Part shown: one piece after another, positions 24,301 to 37,499 of the stretch
Layout of the letters: each line of letters starts with the position of its first letter
Position numbering within the stretch: position 1 is the stretch's first letter
Assembly (NCBI RefSeq): GCF_001039355.2
Contig: NW_019775780.1
Coordinates: 496,001-560,000 of the forward strand
DNA length: 64,000 nucleotides
Origin: Lingula anatina
Lineage: Eukaryota > Brachiopoda > Lingulata > Lingulida > Lingulidae
Direction: 5' to 3'
Made by a program: the position numbers and the translations under genes
Notes under the pieces: generated by a model
Databases searched by the model: none
What the model was told of the DNA's origin: nothing
The model's input: the letters and a program-made list of their open reading frames with translations, nothing else

Positions 24301-27282
24301 AACGTTGCTTTGATCAGACCTGGTCGCAAAACATGTGCTTTGTTTTTTCTCTATTTTTACAGCTGATTGCACAACCTCTTTATTGGCAGGTTCGAGATTT
24401 AATACTGTAGGTTGGTATGTTGGTCTAAAAACAAATCTGGATATGATATGTTGATTTTAGCAGTAGATGATCTATTAGCAGAGGGTATTTTTTTCACCCA
24501 CAATCCCAAGTTTGGTATCTCATGATAACCCATTATGTTGAACATTTTGAAGTATGATCCCATAACCTGATACGTTGATTTAAGAAGAAAATGATCTGTT
24601 TTTTCATGGGTTTACAAAAAAAAAATATTAATCCTTTTGCCTCTGAGGGGGGGAATTGATGTTTAATCCCCTGTTTCTGTGATGATGATTCATTGTTTAA
24701 GAGCCTTAAGAGATGTAAACTTTTGAAATCCTCTATCTGTCAGGATGGTCCATTAGTCAAGGGGTATTGACAGGGCTGTCAGACTGATTAGAGGAGCTAC
24801 TCAACTTGATGCTCTTCAATAATGCATTCCCTTACCATGCTGTTTCTTTGCTGGCTTTTTGGATGGTTGAATTGAGACAGAGATTTGTCAGAGAAGAGTC
24901 CAAATAGAGAAACATCAGCACTTCTTGGTTTCCCACCCCCCTCCCATATAATCTATTACACGTTTTTTCTAATTACTTAATTACTTCCTTGATAAATCAG
25001 AAAAAACTTTATATTGTTGTTTGAGTCGATCTTATCACAGGCAAAAACATTTATAAGCAAATACAGGAGACAAAATATTAACTTCTAGGAGCAGGTAATA
25101 AGACTAACTTATCTACCTTTTCCCTAAGGAAACATTTGTTCAATCTCTTCATCTCTATCAGTTTATAAAAGACTTTTCCAAGTTGTTGCAGGCTGCTGAT
25201 AAGCGGCTTAGTATTTGCTATTAAAATGCTAAAGCCACAAAAACAAAACTGCTTGATTAACTGGAAAATGCATTTCTCAGTCAAGTTCTTTATCTTAATC
25301 AATAGCTGGCTTTAATATGCAATGTTAAAGTATTAAAAGACTATGGACTGATTAATGACACAGTTATCAATACACATCTGAAAACAGAAATCTACTCTCT
25401 GACTGCAATGAATCATCATACAAGGGCATGTTTTCTTAATCCTCAAGGGGATATAAAATTGCTGGCACTGAAAAAAATCTGGCAAAAATAATCGGTGAAT
25501 ATACATCTGGTACATTCACAGTGTAATGTCAGCTCTTTTTTCAGATTTAAAAAAAAGTAATTAATTTCGAGACGATTGAAAAATATTTTTGTTAGCATGT
25601 TCACCTTTTTGTTTCCTGTGCTTCTTGTGTCTTGGTAAAATATGCCTTAATTTTGATACAGAAGCTCAGACCCATAGGTACACCAGAAATGTTGGTGACA
25701 CAATGATACCCTAGATCTTTAGTTACTTTAGGGAAACCTAACCAAATTTGGCCAACACTTTAAAATGGACTGCTTGCTTGCCCAGTGTTGTGAAATGTAA
25801 TAGTCTTACACCAAGGAAACTTTCAGAAAATTAACTAAAATATATTTGCATTGCCCAAATGCCTGTGGCTACTGAAAGGTCAAACTGCTAAATGATGCAG
25901 CAGAAAAGGGCTTGGGTTAAGAGGCATTAATTATTTGTTACAAACTTAATGGGTACATTTAACATTAATGTAATTTTTTTGTGATAGGCAGGGATTAGTA
26001 CTTTTGATACCAACTGTAAAAATGGCATTTGTAGGATGGAGAAAACATTTGACATGTTGGTACTCTTTGCAAAGCATTTGATTGACTGGTTCTGAAAGGT
26101 AGGGTCTTACCTAATAATAGAATTAGTTCTGAAGTGATGTCCCTGGTGTGTTATTTTATCTCACTAAAGAGGGAGCTGACTTGACTTTCAACTTATAAAT
26201 GATTGAGGCAAATTGATCATACAGTTCACACCTAGTGTAGGGCAAAGATGTTTTATTCACCAATGAGATGTGACAGCAAAAGCTGCTCTTGAATTTGATC
26301 AAACCACAAGCACCTTGAAGGGTCTGTACCTTTGATGAAAGCATGGTGGGCTTGTCAGCATGGTTTATATCTACTGTTAGACTGACAGTATTGAGGCATA
26401 AGATGACATCATGTTTTCTTTTTTTTCTTTTTATGTTATTGAATGAAATCAACTTGCTGCATCAAAGAATATGGAAATCTATAATATGTACATGGGACAA
26501 TAGGGTTGTTTGTGTCGTTAAAGATGTTGTTTCCAAGATTACACGGAGCATTACTGCTCTAAAACTTTTTCTTTTGATTATCACATAACAAGAAGAACAG
26601 AAATTACATAGATTTTACTTGTTTTTAAACCATCTTAAAACAATTCCATGACAATGCGTGCTACGTATTTTGGCACCCACATGTTCAGCATATCTATATA
26701 AGCACATGAATAAAAAGTCTGGAGACAAATTTACAAATAACAAGCTGCTGATGTGTTTTCTGATGATCTTCAAAGGAAAATGCTGGTAACTTTTCCTAGT
26801 TAACACTGTATGAAACTTGGCAAATTTCTATGGCTTTTATATGTTAGATGTAAAGAGCTGACTTTGTCTTGTTCATCCTATCTAAGCTGAAAAAATGCCA
26901 AATCGCAATTTAAGTGTATATGGCAACTCATCACTGCAATGTAATGGGGACTCTGAAATCTGGGAAATTTAGATTGTTCACATAGAAATGAATCATTAAA
27001 ATGATCTAACTGGTTTTTATGTGCATGCTCTTGTCATGTTTGATATCATCTCTACACATACATATATCCATCCTCATATTGCACAAATCTCATCCCTGCA
27101 GGGCACACACTTCATAAAGTAAACAAGCAGTGGCAAGTGAGTAATATAGTGTATATTTTTTCTGCATCTGAACAGACACACACTCATGCCAGCAAGGTTC
27201 AGTGGGATCTTTATGTGAACCAGGTTCAATATCCTTGTCAGCCAACCATGGATCATCTAACATATTTTTGCTCTCCTTTCAG
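21388..27282 (+). other. NAV intron 2 (about 5.9 kb, GT-AG)
   Basis: It runs from GTAAGT to CTCTCCTTTCAG. It is AT-rich with no recognised gene, RNA or clear mobile element. Confidence 0.7.
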
Positions 27283-27335
27283 CCAATCAGAAGGTGCAGG
27301 ACATCAAGCAGAAGCCCAGGACATCCTCACAGATG
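27283..27335 (+). CDS. NAV2: NAV coding exon 3 (small CH-domain exon)
   Basis: A 53-nt exon completes Thr69 and encodes residues 70-86 (NQKVQDIKQKPRTSSQM), ending in phase 0 at ATG|GTAAGT. It corresponds to the NEKIEDINGCPKNRSQM segment between CH helices in vertebrate NAV proteins. The exon is too short to stand out by open frame. It is supported by homology, a good pyrimidine tract and exact phase agreement with both neighbours. Confidence 0.92.
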
Positions 27336-30300
27336 GTAAGTCTGACTCTGGGCAGTTTTCTTAGAAACACATGCATTGGGTAATTATGATTACACCCTAC
27401 CTGGATAGGTGTTCTGATGGGAAGTCAGCTCACAGACATACACAGACAAGTGTACTGTTATCTTAGGTTGACTTCATTTGTACTAGTCTCTCACAGCTAG
27501 GAGACATATAGTCAAGTATTACCTGGAATAATTTATTAAGTACATTTCATTTAGATGAGTTTACCATTTCCTGGATTTACATTATCAGTTATATGCGGTA
27601 AGTACTTAATTTCACAAGACATGCTACATGTATTTTATGAAAAAAATATATGTGTGGGGGTCAATATTTGTATATGAAGCAGTCCTGGGCTGATGTGAAA
27701 TTACCCAGAATATGGATAGAAATATACTTTCAGAAAGTTTGCTTTGTTTTTTTGTTTTTTTTTCCTGTAAATGGGTGGGTAGGTACTTAAAGATAACATG
27801 CTGCTTTTTGGGAAGTACATGCTGTGTTACCGGCCTGTAGTCATGTGCCCATGGGGAAAACATGAACTGTTGGCAAATTGTTATCATTTTGCACTAAATT
27901 CAATGATCCTTTCCTATTTGTGTAGAGAAATACGAATAACTTATTTTATTGCTGATGTCTGGAGCTTATAATTACTATATTTATGGTTTTTATAAAGTAC
28001 TGTTTTTACGTTGATATAGCACCTCCTTTTGATGAAACTTTTAAGGAGTATCTACATGTATATAATTATATCAAATGTTAATGTTGGATGTTGCACACAT
28101 AATTACACCGGCAGCTCGTGGAATTGCAATGCAGTGCAGTTTAGTTAAGGCTCTCTGATTATTAAATGGCATGCAGGTTGTCTGTCTGTGCAAACCAGTT
28201 GCAGTAGATAGTACTATATTCTCTGAACATAAAATTTATTTTATGTATGAGATATGTCTATTTTTCTCTAGGCTCAATTGGGCCAGGTTGATATATGATT
28301 TATACTGCATATGCTTATAAGGAGAACAGCGTCATGATGATGCAGACATCTAATGCGAAAAACTACAGCCAGATTTTGTTGATGTAACATTAAACAGACT
28401 GTTAGTGCTGTACACTATTCAGCAGTCAATTGAATTTCTGAGAGGCTGGGTATAGTACACTAGAGTAAATCCACTTTCCAAGATTTGGTTCAAGTCCAGA
28501 AATTAAAAAAAAAATCCTATTGCCTTCTCCTTGAGTGGGACAACCAGCAAAAGCAATTGGTGGGAAACCTGGTAAAGATTGACTTTTCCAGTCTGAGCTT
28601 GCAATCTAATATACATCAAACATAATTTGTAGAAAAAGGAGGTAAGAGTAAAAGACTCGGAATTAGAGAAAAGGTCGGTAACCATTAGAACAGCTGTTGT
28701 TCCTGGGGGCAGACTAACTATACACCTGATTTTGGGTGTGTGTAAGGGCAGGAGTAAAACAGCCATGTTATACAATGAACACTGTCTGATAGTGGGGATA
28801 TTTATGGCTTTTTCATGAGTTTTTATAGAGATCTAATCAGCCCTGCTATATCTAGATTCCCAGAAGTTAGGGATGGTTTCTCTCTGCTTTTTTTTTTTTT
28901 TTTTTTTGTAAATAATGTAACATGTCTTGAAGAAATAAACACAGGTTGTGACAATAGCAATACCTAGGGCTGCTGAAAAACTGTCCTTTTCCCCCTTGGA
29001 AATTAGAACCTGGACAGAAGATTGGTTAGTGTCATGTTGTTCGGGGTAATTATACGTCTGTGCCATTGATTAGTTCTCCCATCCTGGCTCTCAGTGATGA
29101 CCTGGGTTTGTTCAGATACAAAGTTCACTGGGTAGGACAGGGTTGGCTGATGTGGAACTGGAATATTCGGTCATATAGGTGACAGAATGAGTTAATGGCA
29201 AAATATATTTTAATAAGTTTAATCACTTATCAGATTTCTCATTGAATCTTTCATAATATGTAATACCATTATACATTAAGTACCTTTAAACTATAATACA
29301 TCACATACTTTTTGTTAAATTTTCCCTTTAATCCAATATTTATAACTCGGTCAAAAGAAAAGTGATTTTCATACAAATGTTTAGTCAAAGCCCATGCTTA
29401 TGGAAATTATGAAAGATTTGCATGTTATATTAATTACTTCTCACGACAGGCAATTATATTCACTATCCTAATTATCAAGAAGGATTTCATCTTCACTGGC
29501 TACAGAACTGTGCATCTGTGACTGTTGGTAGCTGCAGGGCATGAAAAGATGCATCATTTGTAAGTAAATGACTGATATCATCTTATATCACACCATGACC
29601 TGTGTGATAGCTGCATAGCACTGGGAGGAGAAGGATCAATATCATACGACCAGCAAACTAGGATGTTTTTCTTTGACTTGTCAGGAGATGGGCCATATTT
29701 TAGAGAGGATCATATTTTTTGGGATAAAAAACTGCTTCAAAGGATTATAAGGTTTGGGTCACAGTAGTGCATTGTTGCACAACAATAACCATTCGGAGTA
29801 TAAATGAAAGGGGAAAACACTTGAGTCGAGTGCCTTAAAAGTTTTAGATGGGAGTTCTTTCAAGAATGTTGTGTGATTTTATTCAAAATATCTCTTGAAG
29901 GGCAAGAAGGAGAGGGGGCGTCTTCACCAAGATTCCGAGCTTGAGGTTGAAATAACTGCATGTGCTGACATTTGGCTTTCACCCAGTATCAGAACAGGTT
30001 AGAAAAGAGCCCAGACAGTGTGCTACAGCACATATAGATCTTCATGCTGGGAAAACTGCAAAAAAATCACAGTAAAAAATATTGATGAGTTAGAAAGATG
30101 CACTGGCATGTTTCCATTCCCATTATCTGATGTGTTAGGACATTTGTGTAGTGAAGCCTGTAACAAAACATGGGGTTATGCTTCCTATTGGATTTGCAGA
30201 TGTGCTCGTTTCCTATCTTATCTCCTGTGTGACTTCATTGTGTTTCTGGAGAATAGCTGAAGCGTGGGCAACTGAATCTAGAAGTTGTGTTAACTGGCCC

Positions 30301-30829
30301 ATATGAATATTGATCATTTTTAAAGTCCTGCTTATTTACTACTGTGATCTTCAAATGTGCTATGTATATCCTATATACACACATGCTGTGTGGCAATACA
30401 TCAACAACAAATAGTCAGCCCTGTTGTATTGGGTTTCACGTGGGCAGGAGTTGGAACATGATTCAGATAGGTGAAGCTTGCTGCTGAATCAGATGGGTGC
30501 TCTGTGCAACAAAGTACACCTAATATCCTGTGGCAACAGACAGAAGCCAACAGGTGAGTTGAAAGTCTGCTCTTTATCTGCCTCTCCAGTTTTTAGAGGT
30601 AAGTCCAGTATCTTGGTGGGCTGTCTGGCAGGGACACTTGCTGTTTAGATCACAAAGTCAGTGGGGTAGGGGTGTTATCTGGCATTTTCTGTTATGGTAA
30701 CACGCAATAGGTGAAATGTGATTGAAGTGGCCAAGTTTTGGCCAAGTATCTCTTGGAGGTCAGTTTTAGTTTAGCAGTGAGTGTCTTAAAATAACGAAGT
30801 CAACTGGATAGAGATCAAACTAACTGTAG

Positions 30830-31014
30830 TTTATTGTTCGAAATAGCTCGGTTATGCCAAGATCAGTTTATGTTAACCGTTACTGGATTGGAAGATAGGA
30901 GTCGTGAGCTGACCGTGCCTAAGCGTTTGTTTTTTGGTTTTAACATATACATCTGAAGTAACTGAATAAACTGATAATTAGCATGGCATAAGGTGGGTTC
31001 TGCAAAAAACGCCC
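30830..31014 (+). repeat. Left 185-bp direct repeat
   Basis: Identical by eye to 31316-31500 at a constant offset of 486 bp. It starts in a TTATTGTTCG stretch and ends AAAAACGCCC. Confidence 0.85.
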
Positions 31015-31132
31015 GGAGGAGTTGGGGTTGGATGGAAGGGTAGAATTGTAAATTGTACTTACCAGTTCTGTTTGTGTGCAATAAGCTACGTAGTTGTTCT
31101 AAAGGCGACGCTGTGTGTTCGCTTCTGTTGCA

Positions 31133-31191
31133 ATGGCGGAGGCTTCTTTCTGTCTGTTCTGTTTACCAGATGGCCTTTCCGATGGCCAGTG
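31133..31191 (+). CDS. Candidate short first coding exon inside the direct-repeat element
   Basis: An ATG in a GCAATGGCGGAGG context (resembling a YY1 site at translation start, as in many housekeeping 5' ends) opens 19 codons (MAEASFCLFCLPDGLSDGQ). They end at TG|GTAAGT, a consensus donor. Just downstream are a palindromic E-box GTCACGTGAC (31196-31205) and a CCCGCGGGG block. I do not recognise the peptide and find no partner exon. It could be a captured promoter and first exon, or chance. Confidence 0.2.
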
Positions 31192-31315
31192 GTAAGTCAC
31201 GTGACTATTCCCGCGGGGTAAGAGGGCCTAGTTTATTAGCCCTTTATGACAATTATGCGGCCAGCTCAAGATTCCTATTCCTCCCAATAAATTTATTATA
31301 CAAGCATAATAATAT

Positions 31316-31500
31316 TTTATTGTTCGAAATAGCTCGGTTATGCCAAGATCAGTTTATGTTAACCGTTACTGGATTGGAAGATAGGAGTCGTGAGCTGACC
31401 GTGCCTAAGCGTTTGTTTTTTGGTTTTAACATATACATCTGAAGTAACTGAATAAACTGATAATTAGCATGGCATAAGGTGGGTTCTGCAAAAAACGCCC
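31316..31500 (+). repeat. Right 185-bp direct repeat
   Basis: The second copy of 30830-31014. The flanking sequences differ immediately outside the shared block. Confidence 0.85.
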
Positions 31501-32208
31501 TAACAGGTTTCCTGTTCCCCCACCCTATTTCGAGACTAATGACAAAGCTACAAGATTCTAGATTATAATCTCTTTTATTTACATGGCATGAATGACTAGG
31601 AAAGTGCTACTTTGGTTTTTGATTCTTGTGATAGTAAATTAGATTCTTTTAGTTGTACTTGGTGTTCATAGGGATGGATATAGTATTTATCCGCATTGGT
31701 GAATATGAGTTAAATGTTTCAGATAAAAACAAATTTAGAAGGATAAAACCATGTTTCCTTTAAAAGGATATTAAGAGGAATGGAAATATCTTATCTTTGG
31801 ATACATGTCCCTGTATGAGGTGAACCATCCAAGATTTAGTCCTTTTTGGAGGGAAGGAAAAGGTTGGTCCAGTGACAAAAAGGAAGGATATGGGTAGGAC
31901 CAGACACTAATCATAAAGACTTTTGTTTTAGTAGTAATGGCAGATACAGTTTGAATCCACCGCCCACTGGGACATGTGCTGGTCATGTGCCATGTGGTTT
32001 CTGGTCTTAATGAAGGTAAATTAAAACCACTTCAAAACCCTAATGTGAAGATTGTGTGTATATTTGTCTGTCTAACCAGTCCAGTAAAGAAAAAAAAATG
32101 AAAAACTGACTATTGAGTTACAGGGTATTTGGGCCACTTTTCAATATTCCTCCTGTTTAGTTGATCCGACTCAGTGAACCTACTTACTGTTACATTCTAA
32201 TCAAGACA

Positions 32209-32336
32209 GACTGGAGGGGACTAATAATAAAAAAGCTCTTCAAGATCAACCTCATAGGATGTCACTTTGGTAAACCTGACTTAAACTGACTTAAAATATA
32301 ATTTATTTTAAGCAAGAAATATGAAATGTATTAATT
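32209..32336 (+). repeat. Left copy of a 128-bp segment duplicated across the gap
   Basis: Identical by eye to 33131-33258 (offset 922). It ends exactly at the first N of the gap. The layout fits an allele without the neighbouring inserted element placed in tandem with an allele that has it. Confidence 0.9.
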
Positions 32337-32463
32337 NNNNNNNNNNNNNNNNNNNNNNNNNNNNNNNNNNNNNNNNNNNNNNNNNNNNNNNNNNNNNNNN
32401 NNNNNNNNNNNNNNNNNNNNNNNNNNNNNNNNNNNNNNNNNNNNNNNNNNNNNNNNNNNNNNN
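32337..32463. other. Assembly gap, 127 Ns
   Basis: An unbroken run of N. It hides the left flank of the inverted-repeat element that begins at 32464. Confidence 1.
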
Positions 32464-33131
32464 CACCCTGAGCTTCAGAGCTAACTTGACACTAACCTCT
32501 TCACTGTAGCCTATCTTCATCGTGTCAAGTAACCTCTGACCAGATTCGATTGCCTCCGCCGCCCGCCAATCAAATTTAAAAGCCCGCACTCAATGACTCA
32601 TTAAACGATCTAGCCAATGAACGCGAACGAGTCAAAGCGCGCTTTGTTCAAATCCGGACCAATCAAAGATAAGGCTGAATATCAGGGACTTGCCGTAACC
32701 TGTGGGCAGCACGCAAATTACATCGTCTCTCAGTAGATAATGATGCAGGGCCTCAAACTGCTAGACCCTATGGTTTCAATTCCGATTTACTCATATTTTG
32801 CAAAGAATCAAGAGATAACTTAACACATTCTTTTTCGTAGTCACTCGCCTTGCTTTCTTTGTGTACGGTAATACACTCGGAACTACTCGGATGTCTCCGC
32901 ACTCGACAATAACTATGTTGTTAGTATGGAGCTTGCGGAATCAGCCGAGGATTGCCGATTGACGGTCAACCAATCAGCGTTTTCACCAAACTTTGGTGAA
33001 AAATTTTGAAACATGGATTTGATTGGCTTATATAAACTAGGTCAAACTATTTTCGTCAGAGGTTACTTGACGCGATGAAGATAGGCTACAGTGAAGAGGT
33101 TAGTGTCAAGTTAGCTCTGAAGCTCAGGGTG
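32464..33131. mobile_element. 668-bp element with 77-bp terminal inverted repeats and promoter-like motifs
   Basis: The left arm 32464-32540 (starting CACCCTGAGCTTCAG) and the right arm 33055-33131 are inverted copies with one mismatch over 77 bp. The interior has CCAAT at 32566, 32614, 32659 and 32970, an inverted ATTGG at 33022, and TATATAAAC at about 33028-33036. The TATA-like box faces the right arm. Read outward, each arm encodes the same open stretch, MKIGYSEEVSVKLALKLR. The interior has higher GC than the surrounding intron. There is no transposase. It may be a non-autonomous DNA transposon with an unusual interior, or an inverted duplication around a divergent promoter. The target-site duplication cannot be read because the left flank is in the gap. 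Confidence 0.6.
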
Positions 33132-33258
33132 ACTGGAGGGGACTAATAATAAAAAAGCTCTTCAAGATCAACCTCATAGGATGTCACTTTGGTAAACCTG
33201 ACTTAAACTGACTTAAAATATAATTTATTTTAAGCAAGAAATATGAAATGTATTAATT
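33131..33258 (+). repeat. Right copy of the 128-bp duplicated flank
   Basis: It matches 32209-32336 and then continues into single-copy sequence (GATAATTTG), so it is the true right flank of the inserted element. Confidence 0.9.
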
Positions 33259-36200
33259 GATAATTTGACAAAGAATCGATTTGGTCAAGTTTTTGTATTA
33301 GCAAGTGGTATAAGTTTGTTTTTTTTTTCAATTAGCTGAAAGTAGAATTGTGATGTTTCACGCCAGTCTAGGTGTCTAGGTGCAGTCTAGGTGTTCCACA
33401 TCAACTCATGCCTTAGAGAAGGAAACGTTTAAATTTGTGCAAACAGCTCTAGTCCAGTCTCTCCACCTCCACCCCACCTGCTCTAAACTGGTCCCTTGCT
33501 TAGCTGACAGGCACTTCTTTGTAGAATCTCGCTAGGTCTATGCCCAAGAGGGTTTGATCAGTTATAATAGGTCTTTTGAGGTCAGGCAATAATATTTGTA
33601 GTTGAATGTTCATGTTTTGTAAACACAGGTCTTTAGAGACATATTAGGCATAGTTTATGGGAGAAAATATTTGCACTGTCACAGTCATGTGTGTTTTATC
33701 TGGTTGTAAACGGATGGGTAGTAAAAGGTCTAATGTAAGATTTTCCAGAGTTCTTTTATTTTCATTCAGTAATGAAATGGGCGGATGTCTGGTATTTAGT
33801 GTGGAGACAGCAGAGAAGTGGATAGGAAATTTGAATGTTAATTTCAGTATGACCAGTTAGGCTGATTTTTCCATGTAATTCAGTTGGAAAGGAAAGAGGA
33901 AGAGAATATTTATACAGATGACACTTAAGAGAACAAGCTGCAGCAGTTTATGAAAGTATCTGTAAGTTGAAGGGAATATTGTGTTAATGACAACTTAGTT
34001 TAATTTGTAACAGAGCTTATTTTTCTCATGCATTCCTCTACCCTCACAAGTTTATAGGGAAAGCAAAGGAAACTATTAAGTGGGGGGATGTGTGTCTGTG
34101 CTGATATAAATATGCAGTTGTAGAGTTTAGAGCATCCTATTCAGGAAGGTAAGGAAAATTGTGTAGCTCTGAAAAAAAAACTTTGCTGTTGACATGAGGA
34201 AATTCACATTAAACTTCTAAATTGGTTGAGGAAATTGATTTTTCAGATTTTGTTCACTTGCTGGGTCTTTTTGATTAAAGTATAAAGATTAATTTTTTTG
34301 GGAAAATTGTTTGCTGCAGAATGAAATAAATAGTTTACAAGAAGTGTTAAGAAAAAAGCTTGAGAGAATAGGAATAGGGTTTGATACTGTATTATAATGG
34401 TGAATTTAAGGCAGGCAGAATTGACACCTAGGTTAATAAGCATATTCTCTGAAGTCTACACATAATGTGAACCCATTGATTTCCTATCTAATCCTATCTG
34501 TGTATATAGCAGGGCATATGGCTGGCTCTATAGAGCATTAATGCACTGTTCAGTAGCCCTTTTGAATTTAGATATTTGATATGAATTTAACTCTTTATTT
34601 ATTTATAATACATAATTGTCTATTATATTATTAATGATGCATAATTATCATATCAGATTTGCTTTATTTAGTGGCAATTCATTGTAAGTTTTTTTATAAC
34701 TATTCAATTCAATGTCAACATTGGAAAACATCTAGGTGTTGTCCTATCATCTTCATATACAATTTTCTCATTTTGCATGCCAATCTTGTTTTTCATTGTG
34801 TTGAGATGAGCATGCAGGTATTTGTCACACCTGACACAGTTCACCATGTGTATACTTGTAGTCAGTGATATATGTACCTCATTTCATCATTCAGTGTTCT
34901 GCTGTGGACTCCTGAGTACAGCTTTAACAATTACTGAATACACAGATAGCTTGATGAGTTAATTATCATGAAATATTCATGAACACTCATTATTATCCTT
35001 GTAAATAAATTAATAATGATAATGACAACTAAATTACATTCTGTACAATAAGTTATGAAAGTTGGTTTAGTTAATCTAGTTTTGTATTTACTGAAAGAGA
35101 GTTCAGTTTATTTTTAAGGTGTACACTTCTAAGTCTATTAAACTAACAACTTTTTCAAGTAAAACCCAGCAACTTAGATGGGAGCTATTAAGTATTTTTC
35201 TGTCAGGTACATCATACATCAGGTATGCTGTCTTAGCACAAAGAATTGAAGAGATTAAAATGTCATGAGTTTCTAAATAGCCTAATGATGAACGACTGAT
35301 AGACTGCAGGGCTTTATAAACACAGTCCAGACAGCTTTCGATTATGTCCCTAGACAGAAGACATTATTCTACAAACAATGCTATTGAATTAGATGTCTCC
35401 ATTAATTGACAATGGACAGTGTAGTATTCCTCAGAACTGCTGGACATTCCCACAGGGAATAATGATGGGAGAAGTTGTTACAAACAAGGAGAAGGATTGA
35501 GAAAAGAAGGGCAAGAGATTGTTTGGTGATCTTTGATTTCTTATGAGAAGTATTTGTTTTGGCAACATGGTACTTTTGCCTAAAGACATTAATTATGATG
35601 GAAAGTTTGTCATTGTAATTTCTTCCAAGTAAGTACTTGTTTTGCTTTAAACAAAATTGATGAAGAATAGGAGTTGATAAAGAAAATAGTTTCATTATTA
35701 GGTGACGGCTAGTTTGATGCCATGGAGTTGTAGCACATTTTTCAAAAAAAAAAATGTCCATATTGTTGTAAAGATCAAATAGAGACTCAAACCACAAGTG
35801 ATTGGTTTAATTTCCATCTTCATCGTCACTCATGTTGTATTTGTTTTTGTTACTGTGCATGGCATTTTTTTTTTTGGCACAATGAACACTGTGTCAGTAA
35901 AAAAAAGTATGTGTACAGTGTTTCTTATACAAAAAAATGGTTGCTTTCAACAAATGCATGGATACAACATTTAGTGCAGTAATGTGTACAGGTGTATATG
36001 TGATGATTGGCTGCTGTATTTTACTCCATTTTGAACCTTCTGCCACAAATTCTGATTCTAAACATTGAGTGATTATCCTCTGGGGGAAGTCTACACATAA
36101 TATTGAGAAATCCATTCTCAGATTAATGGCACTGGTCATCCTGAGGCCATGTTTGACCAAGAATTGACCAGAGCATCTGTTAATCAAGTATGAAAACCCG

Positions 36201-37029
36201 TGAATCATCAGCTCCCCTCTGTATTTATACATTACAAGCTTCAGTAGCAGTGAATGCAAAGCAAGTGAAGGCAGAGAAGATGGGGAGTTGGGTAACACTT
36301 GTCTTCTTGTCCATTCTCTTCTGTAGACAATTCAGATATGTGGATTATTTATAAGATACATGCCTGCTGTATTATGAGGTTCACTATGATCAGCTGACTG
36401 GGACAAAGAAGAAACATTGTAGAAATATGCCATGGATGGAATCAAAGGGATCGACTGAAAAGTTTGTTCTTTTGAGATGTGAGGCATGTATTATGATATC
36501 AAAGAAATAAGGCATAGAAGAAGTTGAAACTTCTTCATGAGAGATACACTTTCAGATTGGCATAGAGATGAAGTTTGAGTCACATGAAAGTCTGGAATGA
36601 AACCAAATTTCATTATGTGAAGAAGAGTTTTTGCAAAGTGAAGAAGTTTCTTTTGATGTGTGAATACCTTGAGTACTGGAAGTTAAAACAGCATCTTGGG
36701 AATAGTAATCAAACAAAGTCAGAAACAACCTAAGTTTGGGAATACTTAACATACATCTGAAGAGTGACTATTGTGCTGTGGATTTCACCTGGTATCTGCT
36801 CATCATTGTAAGAATCTCTTTGGGGAGACGTATGGAAGAATAGACTGACATTATAGAGTGACAGAGAATGACTCAAGCCTTTTGTGGGAATATCAACATC
36901 AAGATTCAGTTGAAAGAAGAAGGATTTAAGTAAAGAAAAAAGTTTAAAAAGGATCTACTAAATTCTTTATAGTCAGTCAATGAAATAAATGCCTGAGGAC
37001 ATCAATACGCACACGGCGTCAAAGTGTAT

Positions 37030-37221
37030 TCAATCTTTTTTCTGATTTTCATCTGCGAACAAGGCTAAAATATGTGACAGCGTCTCCTTCTCCAGTGCCG
37101 AGCTGGTCACACTATTCTCCCTGATATCACCAATACCAGTAGATTGTATCTGTGAAACCATTGACATCCTACAGCGGGCAGAGGACATATTGTCCTGCAT
37201 CACAGCAGATAATTGAGACAT
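37030..37221 (-). CDS. Unrecognised 63-codon reading frame
   Basis: An ATG-initiated frame with balanced amino-acid use (ends SALEKETLSHILALFADENQKKD) and locally higher GC than the surrounding intron. I recognise no family and see no clear splice sites or polyadenylation signal. It may be a relic of a transposon gene or chance. It is listed only because its composition stands out. Confidence 0.15.
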   Translation of the reverse strand: MSQLSAVMQDNMSSARCRMSMVSQIQSTGIGDIRENSVTSSALEKETLSHILALFADENQKKD

Positions 37222-37499
37222 TAATCAAGCGTACATTGACTGTGTTACACCTGTGGACTGAGCAAAAGGACAGTGACTGACAACGTTGTTCACCTGGTGA
37301 CATATCTATGTCAGCACACTTAAGCAAGGGAGTTACTGGAAATGACTTGGTTTGACAGAGTACTTAACACTGGTTTCCAGAGTGAAAAATGATGGTTGTG
37401 AGATAAGAAACATCAAGGTATTTAAGCCACCGAAGTTATAATTAGGTGTAGTTAAGATATTTATCTAGTCTGTCACTGTGCTAATGCCATATAAACATG

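Larger units (their letters stand above)
30825..31499. mobile_element. Element with 185-bp terminal direct repeats (TRIM-like), 675 bp
   Basis: Two direct repeats, apparently identical over 185 bp (30830-31014 and 31316-31500), enclose about 300 bp of unrelated core. CTAAC occurs just outside the left end (30820-30824) and again at the right boundary (31500-31504), which fits a 5-bp target duplication. The short length, lack of coding genes and terminal direct repeats resemble a terminal-repeat retrotransposon in miniature. I do not see a clear tRNA primer-binding site or a TG...CA pair, so a tandem duplication of another repeat remains possible. Identical repeats imply recent origin or gene conversion. 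The core carries promoter-like motifs. Confidence 0.5.

Noticed and set aside
31053-31442. 129-codon forward frame across the direct-repeat element
   Set aside because: It runs through the core into the right repeat, with no recognisable domain. It is more likely chance, with only the short 31133-31191 part of interest.
35402-36298. Two reverse frames of 131 and 134 codons
   Set aside because: Their composition is that of AT-rich random translation, with no domain, no splice sites and no family resemblance.
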